From positions 1 to 30,902 of the forward strand of contig JAOXYB010030066.1 in NCBI GenBank assembly GCA_028565635.1: a stretch of DNA of 30,902 bases, read 5' to 3'. Origin of the DNA: Phoronis ovalis (taxonomy: Eukaryota; Phoronida; Phoronidae). The notes beneath the pieces were generated by a model. The model did no database searches. It was not told the DNA's origin and saw only the letters and a list, made by a program, of their open reading frames with translations. Position 1 is the stretch's first letter, and each line of letters starts with the position of its first letter. Of the stretch, positions 11,501 to 23,135 are shown one piece after another. The position numbers and the translations under genes are program-made.

Positions 11501-14500
11501 ACTAGAGGGAATTATTTAGTACACTCAATTCTAGTAAACTTCGAAGTTGTGATAACCAGTTCATTCACTTTTATACAAGTTTTGTAATGAGCAAATTCAA
11601 ATGCATCTTAAACAACTGGTTACACAATTTACAAAACTAAAAATGGTACAACACTTGTTTGTAGTTTACTTGTATCTAGCATTTGACCTCAGTCTGTGAT
11701 TAATTAGACAAAAGAGATATATAACATACATGTACCATTTGCCTTTTTCGTTTTATTTCTTTAACACCTACCTGTTGGTGAGAATTGAACTGCCGATACT
11801 CGTACTTCTGGTTTCCAGTGCCGTGAACTCATATCTCCTTTTTTCACTCCTGGTAAACTCACTTCCTTCCCGTCTCCTGCTTCGTCAACCAAAGCCAGAC
11901 TTCCCCACTCTGTCATTTTACGACGATCCAAAAATTCCTGATCGCACAAAAATATTCTTTTTTAAATGAGCTTTTGCACTTCTGTACAGAAATAAATTCC
12001 ATTGATCCCATAAACAAATATAAATAGAAAAAACTACCAGCAGTACTAGTAATTAATCAAACCAAAGCCTTTTCCACAAGAATGACAATTTATGATCAAG
12101 ATGTGTGCATGAAAAGCCAGAAACTACACTACAGAATTCCTACTGTTTACTTTCTTTTTATTAATTTAAATTAATAGTTGGTAATAGAATTCATCAGTAG
12201 ACTATTTGCATACAACAAGTCATGAATCTAAAGATTTCGTATTTTGTAAATGACTACCCTGGGCACTGATTACTGCAGGATAGTTTGTTCACAAACCACT
12301 GAATTTCAGTAACATTTTGGCTAGTGACAGGTGGTGCCATCAAGTGAATACATCTGTCTTTGCTTTAGATTTTGTGCACTACTGTGACCTTGTACAAATA
12401 ATTGTTTACCTGCATTCCATCAAAAGACAAGTTACACGAGATCTCAAACTTCTTGACCAACAACTGGTCTTTGACCGAATAAATGCACACATTTTTAGAA
12501 GTTCCGCCAGCTAACACGCAACTTCCATCAGCTGTATAGCAGAGAGTGTTGAAAGCCCTAAAGTACACCATTAAAAATTCAAATCAGGTTTGGATCAAAA
12601 CAATCGTGCCTGTCCCATCAGAACGTTAAATACTTTAAGTTCAGAGTGTGTTTATTGTTGTAACTCTCATTTCACTAATTCAATTTGTCAAGTAATATGT
12701 ACTCGTGCAAGTAGAGACATTAAAGAAACCCACTTAAAATACATTAATTGAATATATATATGAAAACTGCCATGTCACGAAACTTAATTTGATTACACCT
12801 AAGTCATTAAAAATCAGCAACATTAAATTTATAAAGAATGTAATCAGTAATAAAGAAAATAATTAATCAATGTGATAGAGATGGACCAAAATACAGTATT
12901 AAAATATACCAATACAAAACTGTTTATAGTAGACTTCACAAACAATACTTACTTGCCAAATTTGGAATGCTTGGCTGTGATTTTATCTGTTTCTTTTCTA
13001 CCTGAACCTATGTCATTTCTACCTTCAATGCTTCCTGTCTGCTGCACAGTATGAACATTCCAGAAAGTTATCTGCGCGTTCAGTGTTGCCACGGCAACCT
13101 CCTCTCCATCAGGCCGATAAGCAACAGCAAGAACTGCATAAAAACAACAATGCATTTTACACCACTGTTTGTATCAGGTGAACATTCGGACAAGACTTAT
13201 TGGAACTATTTATTATCAAAATTCTATCACACTGCAACATATTTGCTTAATCAATAATACCCTTATTAGAAAGTGTTTCAAGTCTTCTAGGAGATATATG
13301 CGAAATAGGTACGCTAACCTAGCATTTGATGTACTGAAAAATATTATTTTTATTACTAATAGACTCTTCGGTCATTAATTTACTTAATACTAATGTAATT
13401 CAATTATGTTTCTCAAATGCACAGAGGTTTTAGAAAAATAACATGGTCAACTTACTTACTCAGCAACAGAATAAATAATGTTTTATTTATAAAATATACT
13501 ACTTTGCAGTGTATGAACGATAAAATAATTAGCTTGCCTTATAGCATACTGCAAGTAGAAAAAGGTCATGGAATTCTTATTCCAGTTTTAAAGCATTGCT
13601 TATAAATGAGCAATCAAATGGTCATTATATTTAGTACAATTAATTACATCCACTGTTTCTTAGTGACATTGCTTACAAAATTTAAGTTGTTAAGTATACT
13701 CCGCCTGGTAAAAAAAAAAAGCAAGGCCAACATATTTCCGACTTTGTAAAATTGCAATAAACTCTTTAACATTTATTATAAATGAAGTCACATGACTGGC
13801 GAAAATGCATCAGTTATAAACGTAAGTTGATTTATTATTTGCAAATTTTCAAAATCTAATTAGAACATATAAATGAATTGCAATGTATTATCTGTAATAA
13901 AGAATAGCTCATTGTATAATAAGTAATAATAAACTTTTAACTGTCCAGTTATTTTAATTTTGTTTACATCTTACAATTGTTATATCTGGTCACTTTCTTA
14001 TCTACTTACCATCAGAGAATAAATCAAGGGTCTCTTTGGCACCTTTACTCTCAAAAATATCCCAAAATTTAACTGTTTTATCCCATGATCCACTGACCAA
14101 TATAGCATGTGAGGCACAAAAAGCTAGACTACTGATTGGCCCCACGTGTCCAGCTAGTACCTATAAAACATATACATTATACAAGTGATTGATAAATCCA
14201 GATTTAATAAGGAACTTAAGAAAGAATTTTTCTTGAAACTAAATTTTATTATTAAGGCTAAGCTGGATCCTCATCAGCGTTTAAATAAAAATTCGCGAAA
14301 AATCCGCATTACATTTTTTTCACTCAAAAGAGATGTTTTCTAAAACTTTAACATTAATAATGGTATTTTCAAACTATTGTGCAGAAAGGAAGAAATTTAA
14401 TTAGAGTTTAATTACACCCTATGAAAATCGTTAAGTACATCCTACAGGAAAACTCAGTAGATAAAAATTCGGGCTAACTATATTTTTAACAACTAATCAA

Positions 14501-17500
14501 TACTCCCACAATTTGTATTTGACCATTTTTAAATTGCACCAGGGATTTTGATTATATAATCAATTTAGTGTTTTTAGCAAATAAAAAAATTATATTTGTT
14601 TAAACATTAATTAATAATTCAAAGATTACTCACAGTATTTACAATTCGGTCAAAACAAATGATGGAAGTATTGTTTACTTCTTAAAAACGTAGTTAGCTC
14701 CAATTTAGATCCGCAGGATTTTGCTGTAGGATGTACCTTATGATTTTTATGAGATGTCATAAAAAATTATTAAATTTTGTGCATTGCATACACAAGTCTA
14801 AAAATACCACCATATCATAGCAGGAATGTTAAAGTTTCAGAAAACATTTAATTTATATGAAAAAAATGTAAGGCAGATTTTTCATGAATTTTTATTTAAA
14901 TGGTGAAGAGGGTCCGGCTTATCCTTAAATACTAGTTATTATCGATAACGGTATTGTGACAGAATAACCCATATTTTTTACATGTAATGATGGTTTTGAA
15001 AATCACATGTTTCCTCTACCATAACTCACCGATTATTTGTCAAGACTATCATCACGAACCAAAAGACCAGCTTTGATGTATTAAACACGGATATCTCTAT
15101 GTATTTAAATTAAGATATGATATTACAAATAGGTAACAGTATGTACAATCAGGTACCATGACTCACTGTATACAGTGGTATACCATGGTACACTATGTCA
15201 TACCATTATAACTTAAGATAATAAATGCGCAAATCATAGGATGATTGTTGTGTTTATTATTTTACTCCTTACTAATTTGAATACAATACCAAAGAACACA
15301 TTATTTTTTTTTTTTTTCTTCATTTCATTTTTCATTTTTTTTTGATATATTTACAGATTGAAAATTAATTTTTTAAAGCCAATTACTAATGGTGACAATA
15401 TCAGGATTATAATTTCTAACATCACCACCCAATTATGGTTTCAGTCGGAGGGTTTCTTCGTTACAATTACTTACCCCCTAATTCATGACTGTCCAATATT
15501 TTAGGGATTATATCAAAATGCTTGTTGCCTTAGTTTCGATAATACACTTTATCCTTGAATCCACATTTTTTGACAAAATTGTTACACACAAAACATTTAT
15601 AGTGCATCTTAGGTTAAGTGGAGCATCTTCAAGTTTTGATAGCATTTAAAGTAATTTAAAAAGTGGTGCTGGGGCATATATTCTTGGCTTGTATAATTCC
15701 CCAAACTTTACTCAATACATGTTGCTTAAGCTGCTAACAAATAAGAAAGTGCAATAAATGTTTATAATAAAGTTAAACCGACAACATTTAAATTAAATGT
15801 AAACTCATAAATTTGACACTTCAGTACCCTACTCCTGTAATCCCTTGTTTATAAACACCATAATCCTTAATGTTTATTACAGTTTCCTAACAAATGGGAT
15901 CACCAAAAATTCTCAAAACTTTAATGGTGATGAAATTAGAGTTAAAATCAAAAACAGTAATTTATTTTTGCTCAGAAAACATATCAGGAATCTGAACAGC
16001 ACAGAAAAACAATGATTTTCCATTCTACTGATCAACCGTCTGCCACAGTAAAGTATACAATAGTGAGTCAAGGCATCCTATGGCACAATCTACTTAGTTG
16101 CGGTAGTTTTGCTTCATGAATAATCTAAAATCCTAATATGTATAGTGATTGGGCATACATGACTATCAGACTTTGCGGAAGGCAGTTGCTAAGGATACTG
16201 ATGAGTTCTCATTATCCAGGCACCAAGTGCCATCAGGAGCAGCTGTACGAGGAAATGTACTAACTCCAAAGTGAGTAAAACAATGAATTTTCAAAAACAT
16301 TTTCATAAAAAACTGTACTAACCTCAAGAAGTTTTCCAGTTTTCATTGACCATACAAAAATCTCAAAAACATCAAGCCCACCAGCACAGATGATATCTCC
16401 ACTAGGATCCACAGACAAGCAGGAAAACTGAACTGGTCGTGGAGAGGTAAATGTGCGAAAGTTACGATACCTGAAAACAAAAACACAATTCGGTTCATGA
16501 CAAATAAACAATTGTTCACTAACAAATTAAACACAATCTTCCTCACTTGTGCATAACATACATATTCTGTATTAAATTATTCGACAGATGTAATTAAATT
16601 ATATCATAAAAAATAAGTTAACTGTTGATGCAAAGAAAGAATTGCTACTTTTCAACAGGAAAAGTACTGCCTATTAAAAGTAATCGTACCTTTCAGAGTA
16701 CGGTGTCATATGGTATAGATTTTTCTCTAAGACTGTTAGTTTTTGTCTCATTACAACTTAATGACTAAAACATGTATTGCACTTATCTGACTATGATAGA
16801 ACATGATTCAAGGGAACATTGCCAAGTGTTAAAAGACAAAAAAACTTCATGATGTAGTCTTGGTCTAAATTGGACAGAGATTGGGTGATTCAGACTTACC
16901 TATTAAGATCAAATGCCCTAACTGTACCATCTAACGAGGATGATATGACTACTTGTCCATTCTGTGTGAATGTTACACCTGATATGCCCCCAAGGTGCTC
17001 ACTGAAGGTTACGAAGCAAAATCCACTACTACTGTTCCACACCTTTACCTAGTCATATGTTGATTTAAAAGAAAGTGAAATTTAAAAATAGAAATGAGAG
17101 AAATTTTTCATCAAGAATATTTGCAACACACGCTTTGTTGCTCAAGCTTATTAAACTGTCTGCTAACAAAAAGTATGCATTATCTGTTGATGATTCTTGA
17201 CTATATGTTTAACTCTTCATATTTTTACTAAATTGGTCCATTTATTTAAAAAAAAAACATTCAAAAACTTATAAATTGCTATGACAGAGAAAAAATTAAA
17301 TCACGGTCCTTGTCTCATTAGCTAATTGGCGGACTTATTAGTAAGTTTTACGGACAGGTAAAAATAGTCATACCTTTCCATCATCACCTCCCGTAGCTAT
17401 GTATTGTCCATCAGGAGAATATGCTAAACAACTCATGTTATTAAAATGTCCCTGCTGTTTCAGCACATAACTTTCACTCTGCCACTCCCATACAAGAAGC

Positions 17501-20500
17501 TGGCCTAGACCAGAACATCCTAAGGCTATCCAGTCTCCTGGGTTATTGATAGCAATGGCTGCAATGGGTTGGTTAGAAATACTGCAAAGAATAGGCATTT
17601 TACAGAGTATTACGTTTCAGACCTTCAGAAATGCCACACGACAGTACATGAGGCAAATGATTCTCAATAAATTAAGGACATCTTAGTAAAATAAGCTGTT
17701 TTTCAATTCATCTAAGAATGATATGATTTTAACACCCAAAAATAAATTTGGACCTACATTTTGATATTTTGTTAGAAATGCTTGTTTTATGGCCTCACAG
17801 TACTTTTCAGAATCTAAAAACATACAGATATATTTGGGATTACCACTTTCTGTAAGATTTACTGACAATGTAGTCTTTTGGGAAGACAGAAATATTTAGC
17901 TACCTCAAAGAGTGAATAAGATTGAAGTCTGGCATCTCGTGTAGAAAAAATGCACCATCCTGGAAACCTGCGACTAGTATGTGTGTATGTTTATGATAGG
18001 CAACACTCGTCAACTTTGCAAATACTGCACCTTCACCTCTCGCAGCCTTGAAATTATGTCTAAAATAAACGTGCAGACCAATGTAACTAGAGTACTAAAC
18101 CTGGTACAGGTTCCTACATCTCTTATCATCAAGATAGCAGACGAGGCACTGGGTAAATAGCAACCAACCACTCTTCTTGGATAGAACTATGGTTGAATCG
18201 ATGGAATTACCAGTCAACTAGTTTAACTTGGTAGGGAAGCAAAATTCAGTTCTTCGCTGAACAAAACATGAATTATTAGAAGTCAATTAGGTTAAAAACA
18301 ATCTACATGTTCTACTGGAACTCAAGACACAAGAAATGACGCAACAATTTAAAAGTAAAGCTACTGTGAAAGTGTCAGAAAAGCAAACATTGTTAATTTT
18401 CATTGGTAAAAACTTACTTAGCAATTCTTTTATAAATAATTTTTCCTTCAGCATTCTTCTCTGCTTTGTCTTGTTCTTCCTTTTCTGTTAAAAGTTGTAT
18501 AATAATTATTTCAGTATTAGTCTTTACAAGAAGGTAATTACTTTTAAATTGCAATCTTTAATAAACTGAAAGTCTTACGGACTATATGCATTTAGCTATT
18601 AACAGGCCATTAGTCTGACAAAATGCTAGCTGTTACTATTTATTAACAACACAAATTTCACTGTACATTTTATCCACTTTGTATTCTAAATACTTTGCAA
18701 CTGAGTTATATGGTGCCACAAATCCTCGGTGTTATGTAACTTTAACACATTTAAAAAAGATTTCTCTCATTATAATAAAATTAAATGTACCTCTTTTCTC
18801 TTTAGATTTCTCACCGTCATCTTCATCAGAACCATCTTGTTCCTTTGATGCCTCGTATGGCACTAAACCCGATAAATCTGTATCACACTCCCAGACACAT
18901 AACTGACCATTCTGACTTATTGAATAAACCTACAGCAAGCTAAGGAAAATAAGAAAGTTGGTAGAGCTTGTAAATTGTGTTTCAATTAAAAATCTACTTC
19001 AATCGGAAAAGTTTTAAGCACTGCTCCATTGAATGATATAAACAGATCATTGAAATACATACGTCTGCTGCTACATCTTTTCTTTTCTTTGCACACCTTT
19101 CTTGGCTCTTTTCAATTTTTCCTAACCTACACGACTCCTTATTCCCTTGAACAAATGCATTCCTATTTATTCCTTTTTGCTACATCAAATGGCATTGCAT
19201 TAGTGATGAGCATATGTAAAGACTGCATTTATAAACGAGGAGGATTTTTATATAAAATACTGTATTTTAATACCAATTTCAGTACCGGGAATACAAATTT
19301 GATATTTCAGTGTGACAACGCAGTCTTGCACACGGCAGTGAAATAACAAGTGAAAAGGATACATCTAATGAGTCTTGTTCAAAGAATGCTCCTACAATAC
19401 AGTCACTGTGTCCACCCATAGAATAAATAATCAAGTTAGCAAATCTCTGAGCACCATACACTCGCGTGTTCATATCTTTGGAGCCAATACAAAATGCTCT
19501 GAAAAAGAACGGTCAAAATATATTACAGCACAACCAATTAATTTTGTATGAAACTTAGCTTCACTGAATTATCAGGAAACAGCCTCTATTTTAATTTTAT
19601 CTAGAAAAAAAGCCTACTATAGCTTGTACACACACACTTCTACAACACAGAATGTTGAGCCAGGCATGACAATCTAACTTGCACAAGAAATGTTTCAATA
19701 TTTTGAATATCAAGTAATTAGACAATATCTTTAACAAGAATATATTCCAACAATTGAATACTCACTGCGAGTCCGTCGTCCAGTCTATACACACATTCTG
19801 GTCATATGACCCGTAGAATGTTCTGTATAGTACAAAAGGATTAAATTCCATGGTCTTACCAGGAGCATGAAATACTTGGATAGTATTTTCTTTGGTCACA
19901 GCAAATTTCCTGCAAGACAGTTAAAAACATTCAATATTATTACTGCTAACAGATACACTAACAATCCACAATTATTTCTACAGGAAGTCAACAAATGTAA
20001 CCATTTATGAGCCATTAAATTTCTTGTAGATAAAATGTGTTTTAATTTACCATGCTGTTTATCCATGCTGTACATGCACGTAAGGTGAGTAAATAAGAAA
20101 GGAAGATACCGGCAATGAGCAACTCTTGAGAGTACTAGATGTTACTAGCTATTGCATTCAGTAAAGAGAAATTGTTGTCACGGTGAGACAATCACACTTC
20201 ATGTGCCCAGTATACAATTACATGCATGCACTGTATGATCGAAGATCTGGCAATATCTGCTGGTTTATCAGTTTAGTTTCTAAAATGTCGTTCATTAGGC
20301 CTTACTTCCTATATTCACCAGACTATGTAGGTTGCATTGTATAAAACATAAAATAAACTGTGTATTTGTGGTTAATGATCCAGTGTTTTTACAAAGAGCA
20401 AAATTTGACTTTGTCTTTTGAATACTTGGCAGAAAGAGGCTTGGCGATGATAAAGTTTTCTAACTTCATCCATTGCATTATTTAATTGTGTATGTATGCA

Positions 20501-22701
20501 TACTACTTACTTGCCATCTGGACTGAATTTGACATCATGTACTGGCCTGTGAAAGTGATAGTAATGAAGAATTGTCCTACTAACCAAGCTACATAACATA
20601 GCTTCACCTTCTGAAAGAAATATCAAATCAGCTTTTCATTTCCTGTACACTAATTATATACATTCAAGTATTATTGGGATAGCCAATCTACCATCAACCA
20701 TTATCTAAATTATACCCTTGTTAAATAAGATACTTTGTGGATACTTAGTTGGCTCTCAAATTAAGAAAGAGCCATGTGAGTTATTACTTTCAGGAAAGTG
20801 AACATTAAATTATTATTTGTTAATGTGATGTAATTAGGCGGATATGACTACCAGGTAGCAATGTTTTAAATCCTGTATTTGACAAAATACTGCTCGAAAC
20901 TCAAGGTTCACTTTGGAGGAAATGACTACTTGGCAACAATGTTTTATGCCATCTACTGTCCAAGACAAACTATTCCTTGGTACAAACTGAAGCTAGTTAT
21001 CATACAGGGAAATTCAACTGTAGGCAGAACGTTTGACTGAAGAACAATTTTATTTCACAGAAATCTGATATTTTGAAATCTTAATTTTAATGACATAATG
21101 TTTTACATGTATCCAAAACACAAAGAATGTTTTTTATGGACTAAACAGTTGGGCATTATTTCTAAATGATAAATGAAATTAGATATGTTGAAGCTAGTAG
21201 TTATATGTTGAATACTTTTGTAGCATATTGCCCAGCAGTTAACTTCTATGTTCTTATAACTTAGTTACATAAGTATAAAGGAATGACTTTGCAATTCCTC
21301 TTTAACAGCTAAAGTACCTTCATTGACTAGAATCATGGTGATGCCATCTGGTGCCAATGCCACGCATGTGATATTCAATTGACTTTCAACCGGTAATGTC
21401 TCCGACTTGTTACTACAAAAAACAATTATTTTATAAATAAATTATAAAACACTATTATTATCATCCAAGACAAGAGAAACATTAAAAAAATTATGAATTG
21501 GTACCTTCATAACCTAGCCATCTTACCTAGGCCTATAGGCTTTAGTATTCAATGTTTTCAGTATTTTACCTCTTCCACAACTATCAGTTTACTTAATATA
21601 ATGTGCAATACTTTCTTAGCTGGTTCACTGGAATGTTATTTCACAGAAAACACTATTAGAAAACTGAAACTAGCTATAGAGGCGAGTCAAACTGTCAATT
21701 AAATCAGTTTTCAAAGAAATCTTGATTGAATTATTGTGTGATCCCACTTTTACAGGACTGGTATGCTTGTGTTATGTTTTCTTGATTTGGTATTGTTTCT
21801 AAGCAGGCACTTATACATTAGGCTTAGTCTACTTTTAACATGAACAGTGATTATGAATTCCGAATGGGTGATTCTGGGATGCCCTCGACTTACTTTTTCA
21901 GATCAAATATTGTCACTCTGTTACCAACTGGACTAATGACATTGTTTCCATCGGATGTAAATGTCAGGTTACCTTTGCGGTACACAGAACCTAGCAGGTT
22001 CGAAAACTGAAATTAAAAAACAGTGTTTCCTTCTCGTGGTGACAACCCAATTGCAGCTTCTAAACATCTTGTTGGTAAATGAACTTGTCCATTCATTTTG
22101 TTTGGTACGTCTATGACAGATCACTTACATTAATGGTTTCATACAATAATAGAAATACATAAATGTTTAAGTAAAACTACATTCTACAATGAGGGGTAAT
22201 TTTGTGATCCATTACTGTGCTGAATTGCTGATGTTTTAGATTATACAATTTATTTTAAAAAACTACCATACATAATCCGACTGATGTGTGAAGTTATCTG
22301 TTTAAAATCATCGTCTACATTTGTATTTAAGTCCTGGATTTACATTAAAATCATACTATCATATATGTCCGGATATGTCATCCAACGACACAGAATCTTT
22401 AATAGTGGAATTCTATCTGGGAACCTTCGTTTGGACCGAAATACTAGACTATTTTACACAAGCAGAAAAAGCATGTCCCTTTGACAAGCCATAATAGCAT
22501 GCCTCGTTCAACTGTTGGTACGAATCTTATGTGGAAAATAAGGGGGGACATGTCAGGGGGAAATGTCGAGTTAACTGTATCACTATCAGTATCACTAGTA
22601 GGCCTAGTAGTTTAATAGTAGTAATAATCAGTATGTTTAAGCCGTTTATGAATTTATTGAGCTTCTCCACAGTTTTCTCTCACCTTGAACGCAAATTTCA
22701 T
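8530..22701 (-). CDS. PWP2: PWP2/UTP1 homologue: WD40 protein of the UTP-B complex, small-subunit processome
   Basis: This gene is complete: 19 coding exons join in frame to 924 residues plus TAA; the human protein is about 919. PWP2 is a nucleolar scaffold of the UTP-B complex that binds the U3 snoRNP and 5' pre-rRNA for 18S processing. The start is MKFAFK, then FSNLLGSVYRKG, the family's N-terminus. Two WD40 propellers fill about residues 1-720; clear blades include GSWDKTVKFWDI (515-526) and DDGKVKVWN (about 389-396). Residues 344-370 are almost invariant with human. A Utp12-type helical domain covers about 745-850. An AKRKR basic patch (872-876) and a Ser/Asp/Glu-rich tail end the protein, as in relatives. 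All donors are GT and all acceptors AG. It is head-to-head with the V-ATPase c gene. Confidence 0.97.
8741..9607 (-). other. PWP2 intron 18
   Basis: This AT-rich intron has no recognised element. A minus-strand open frame of 87 codons near 9086-9349 has no family resemblance and is treated as chance. Confidence 0.6.
9834..11042 (-). other. PWP2 intron 17
   Basis: This is 1.2 kb of AT-rich non-coding sequence between the two exons of the Utp12-like domain. I recognise nothing in it. Confidence 0.6.
11262..14009 (-). other. PWP2 introns 13-16 (with exons 14-16 between them)
   Basis: Introns 16 (11262-11771), 15 (11938-12409), 14 (12558-12952) and 13 (13134-14009) contain only AT-rich sequence. 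No repeats, RNA genes or extra exons were recognised in them. Confidence 0.6.
14252..14928. mobile_element. Non-autonomous fold-back MITE, copy A (TTAA-flanked, 677 bp)
   Basis: The left end reads TTAAGGCTAAGCTGGATCCT and the right end is its approximate reverse complement, ending 'cttatccttaa'. Similarity continues inward: 'tttaaataaaaattcgcgaa' on the left pairs with 'catgaatttttatttaaa' on the right, and 'aagtacatcctacag' pairs with 'ctgtaggatgtacctt'. The element is therefore nearly one long hairpin with arms of about 300 bp. No open frame is present, so it needs a transposase in trans. TTAA at both ends fits piggyBac-type target choice, though a TA duplication of the Tc1/mariner type would look similar. 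A second copy in the same orientation is at 29589-30205. Confidence 0.85.
15153..15191. repeat. Small nested palindrome
   Basis: GTACCATG (15153-15160) pairs with CATGGTAC (15184-15191), and a perfect 12-nt palindrome ACTGTATACAGT sits between them (15165-15176). No function is assigned. Confidence 0.7.
15302..15345. repeat. T-rich low-complexity tract
   Basis: This is a run of T interrupted by a few C, A and G. It could be the decayed A-tail of a minus-strand retroposon, but no body of such an element was recognised. Confidence 0.5.
19910..21317 (-). other. PWP2 introns 3 and 4 (with exon 4 between them)
   Basis: Intron 4 (19910-20510) and intron 3 (20611-21317) are non-coding. Two related phrases, 'atgactaccaggtagcaatgtttta' and 'atgactacttggcaacaatgtttta', lie at about 20845 and 20920 and suggest a decayed local duplication. 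Confidence 0.55.
22007..22683 (-). other. PWP2 intron 1
   Basis: This intron has a GTGAGA donor right after MKFAFK and a TTTAATTTCAG acceptor before FSNLLG. No recognised element lies inside. Confidence 0.75.
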
Positions 22702-23135
22702 TTAAATTTCTCAGCTTCTCAATGCATAAATGTTCGTAGATAGATTTGCAATCTCATTAAACCTGTATTAATTAAACAGGAGTTTAATGAAAATTTACGT
22801 AAGTGCTATCCGTACCATTTTATCTCAAGTATCGCATGTGCATTCACCTCAAGGTCGGTCACAATACATGCGCATTGATGAAACAGGTGATGTGACGTCA
22901 TTCATACTTTTCGCAGAACTTATGAAGTTTATCAGCTTTTGTGATTCGTCAGAACGTTTTCAGTGGTAAAATTTAAGCCAATCACATTCCGAAAAAGAGA
23001 GCTCGGTTGGGTGGATGATGGTCACATGATTCTACCCTCTACCACCATCTTTGTGACAGAGTAAAGAACACTTTTGGGTTTCCCGGTGAGAAGTAAAGAC
23101 TTATTTTTTACCGCAGCAACAGAAAATAAAACAAA
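22702..23135. promoter_or_regulatory. Candidate bidirectional promoter between PWP2 and the V-ATPase c gene
   Basis: Only 434 bp separates two divergent start codons, so both promoters and 5' leaders must fit here unless an upstream non-coding exon exists. Visible motifs: E-box CATGTG at 22835-22840; ATGCGCAT (NRF1-like core) at 22868-22875; perfect CRE TGACGTCA at 22893-22900; CCAAT box at 22978-22982; GTCACATGAT at 23021-23030, which contains the M-box TCACATGA; and a YY1-like CCACCATCTT at about 23043-23052. No TATA box is evident. Motif identity is seen; use by these factors is inferred. Confidence 0.7.
22719..22727 (-). other. Possible minimal upstream frame (Met-His-stop) before PWP2
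   Basis: ATG CAT TGA lies 17 nt before the PWP2 start codon. If transcription starts further upstream, this tiny frame would sit in the leader and could lower translation of the main frame. Confidence 0.35.

Larger units (their letters stand above)
14161..16322 (-). other. PWP2 intron 12, with a fold-back element and low-complexity tracts
   Basis: This is the longest PWP2 intron. It holds the long inverted-repeat element at 14252-14928, a small nested palindrome at 15153-15191, a T-rich tract at about 15302-15345, and an unusual GC-richer block at about 16140-16272 that is open on both strands. Confidence 0.8.
8530..22701 (-). other. PWP2: Exon map of PWP2
   Basis: Coding exons in transcript order: 22684-22701, 21894-22006, 21318-21412, 20511-20610, 19766-19909, 19363-19498, 18791-18929, 18418-18484, 17904-18059, 17374-17581, 16900-17048, 16323-16470, 14010-14160, 12953-13133, 12410-12557, 11772-11937, 11043-11261, 9608-9833, 8530-8740. 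They total 2775 nt. Each boundary was read by hand and every phase closes. Introns over 600 bp are 1, 3, 4, 12, 13, 17 and 18; the longest is intron 12 (14161-16322). A 5' untranslated exon upstream of 22701 cannot be excluded. Confidence 0.92.
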
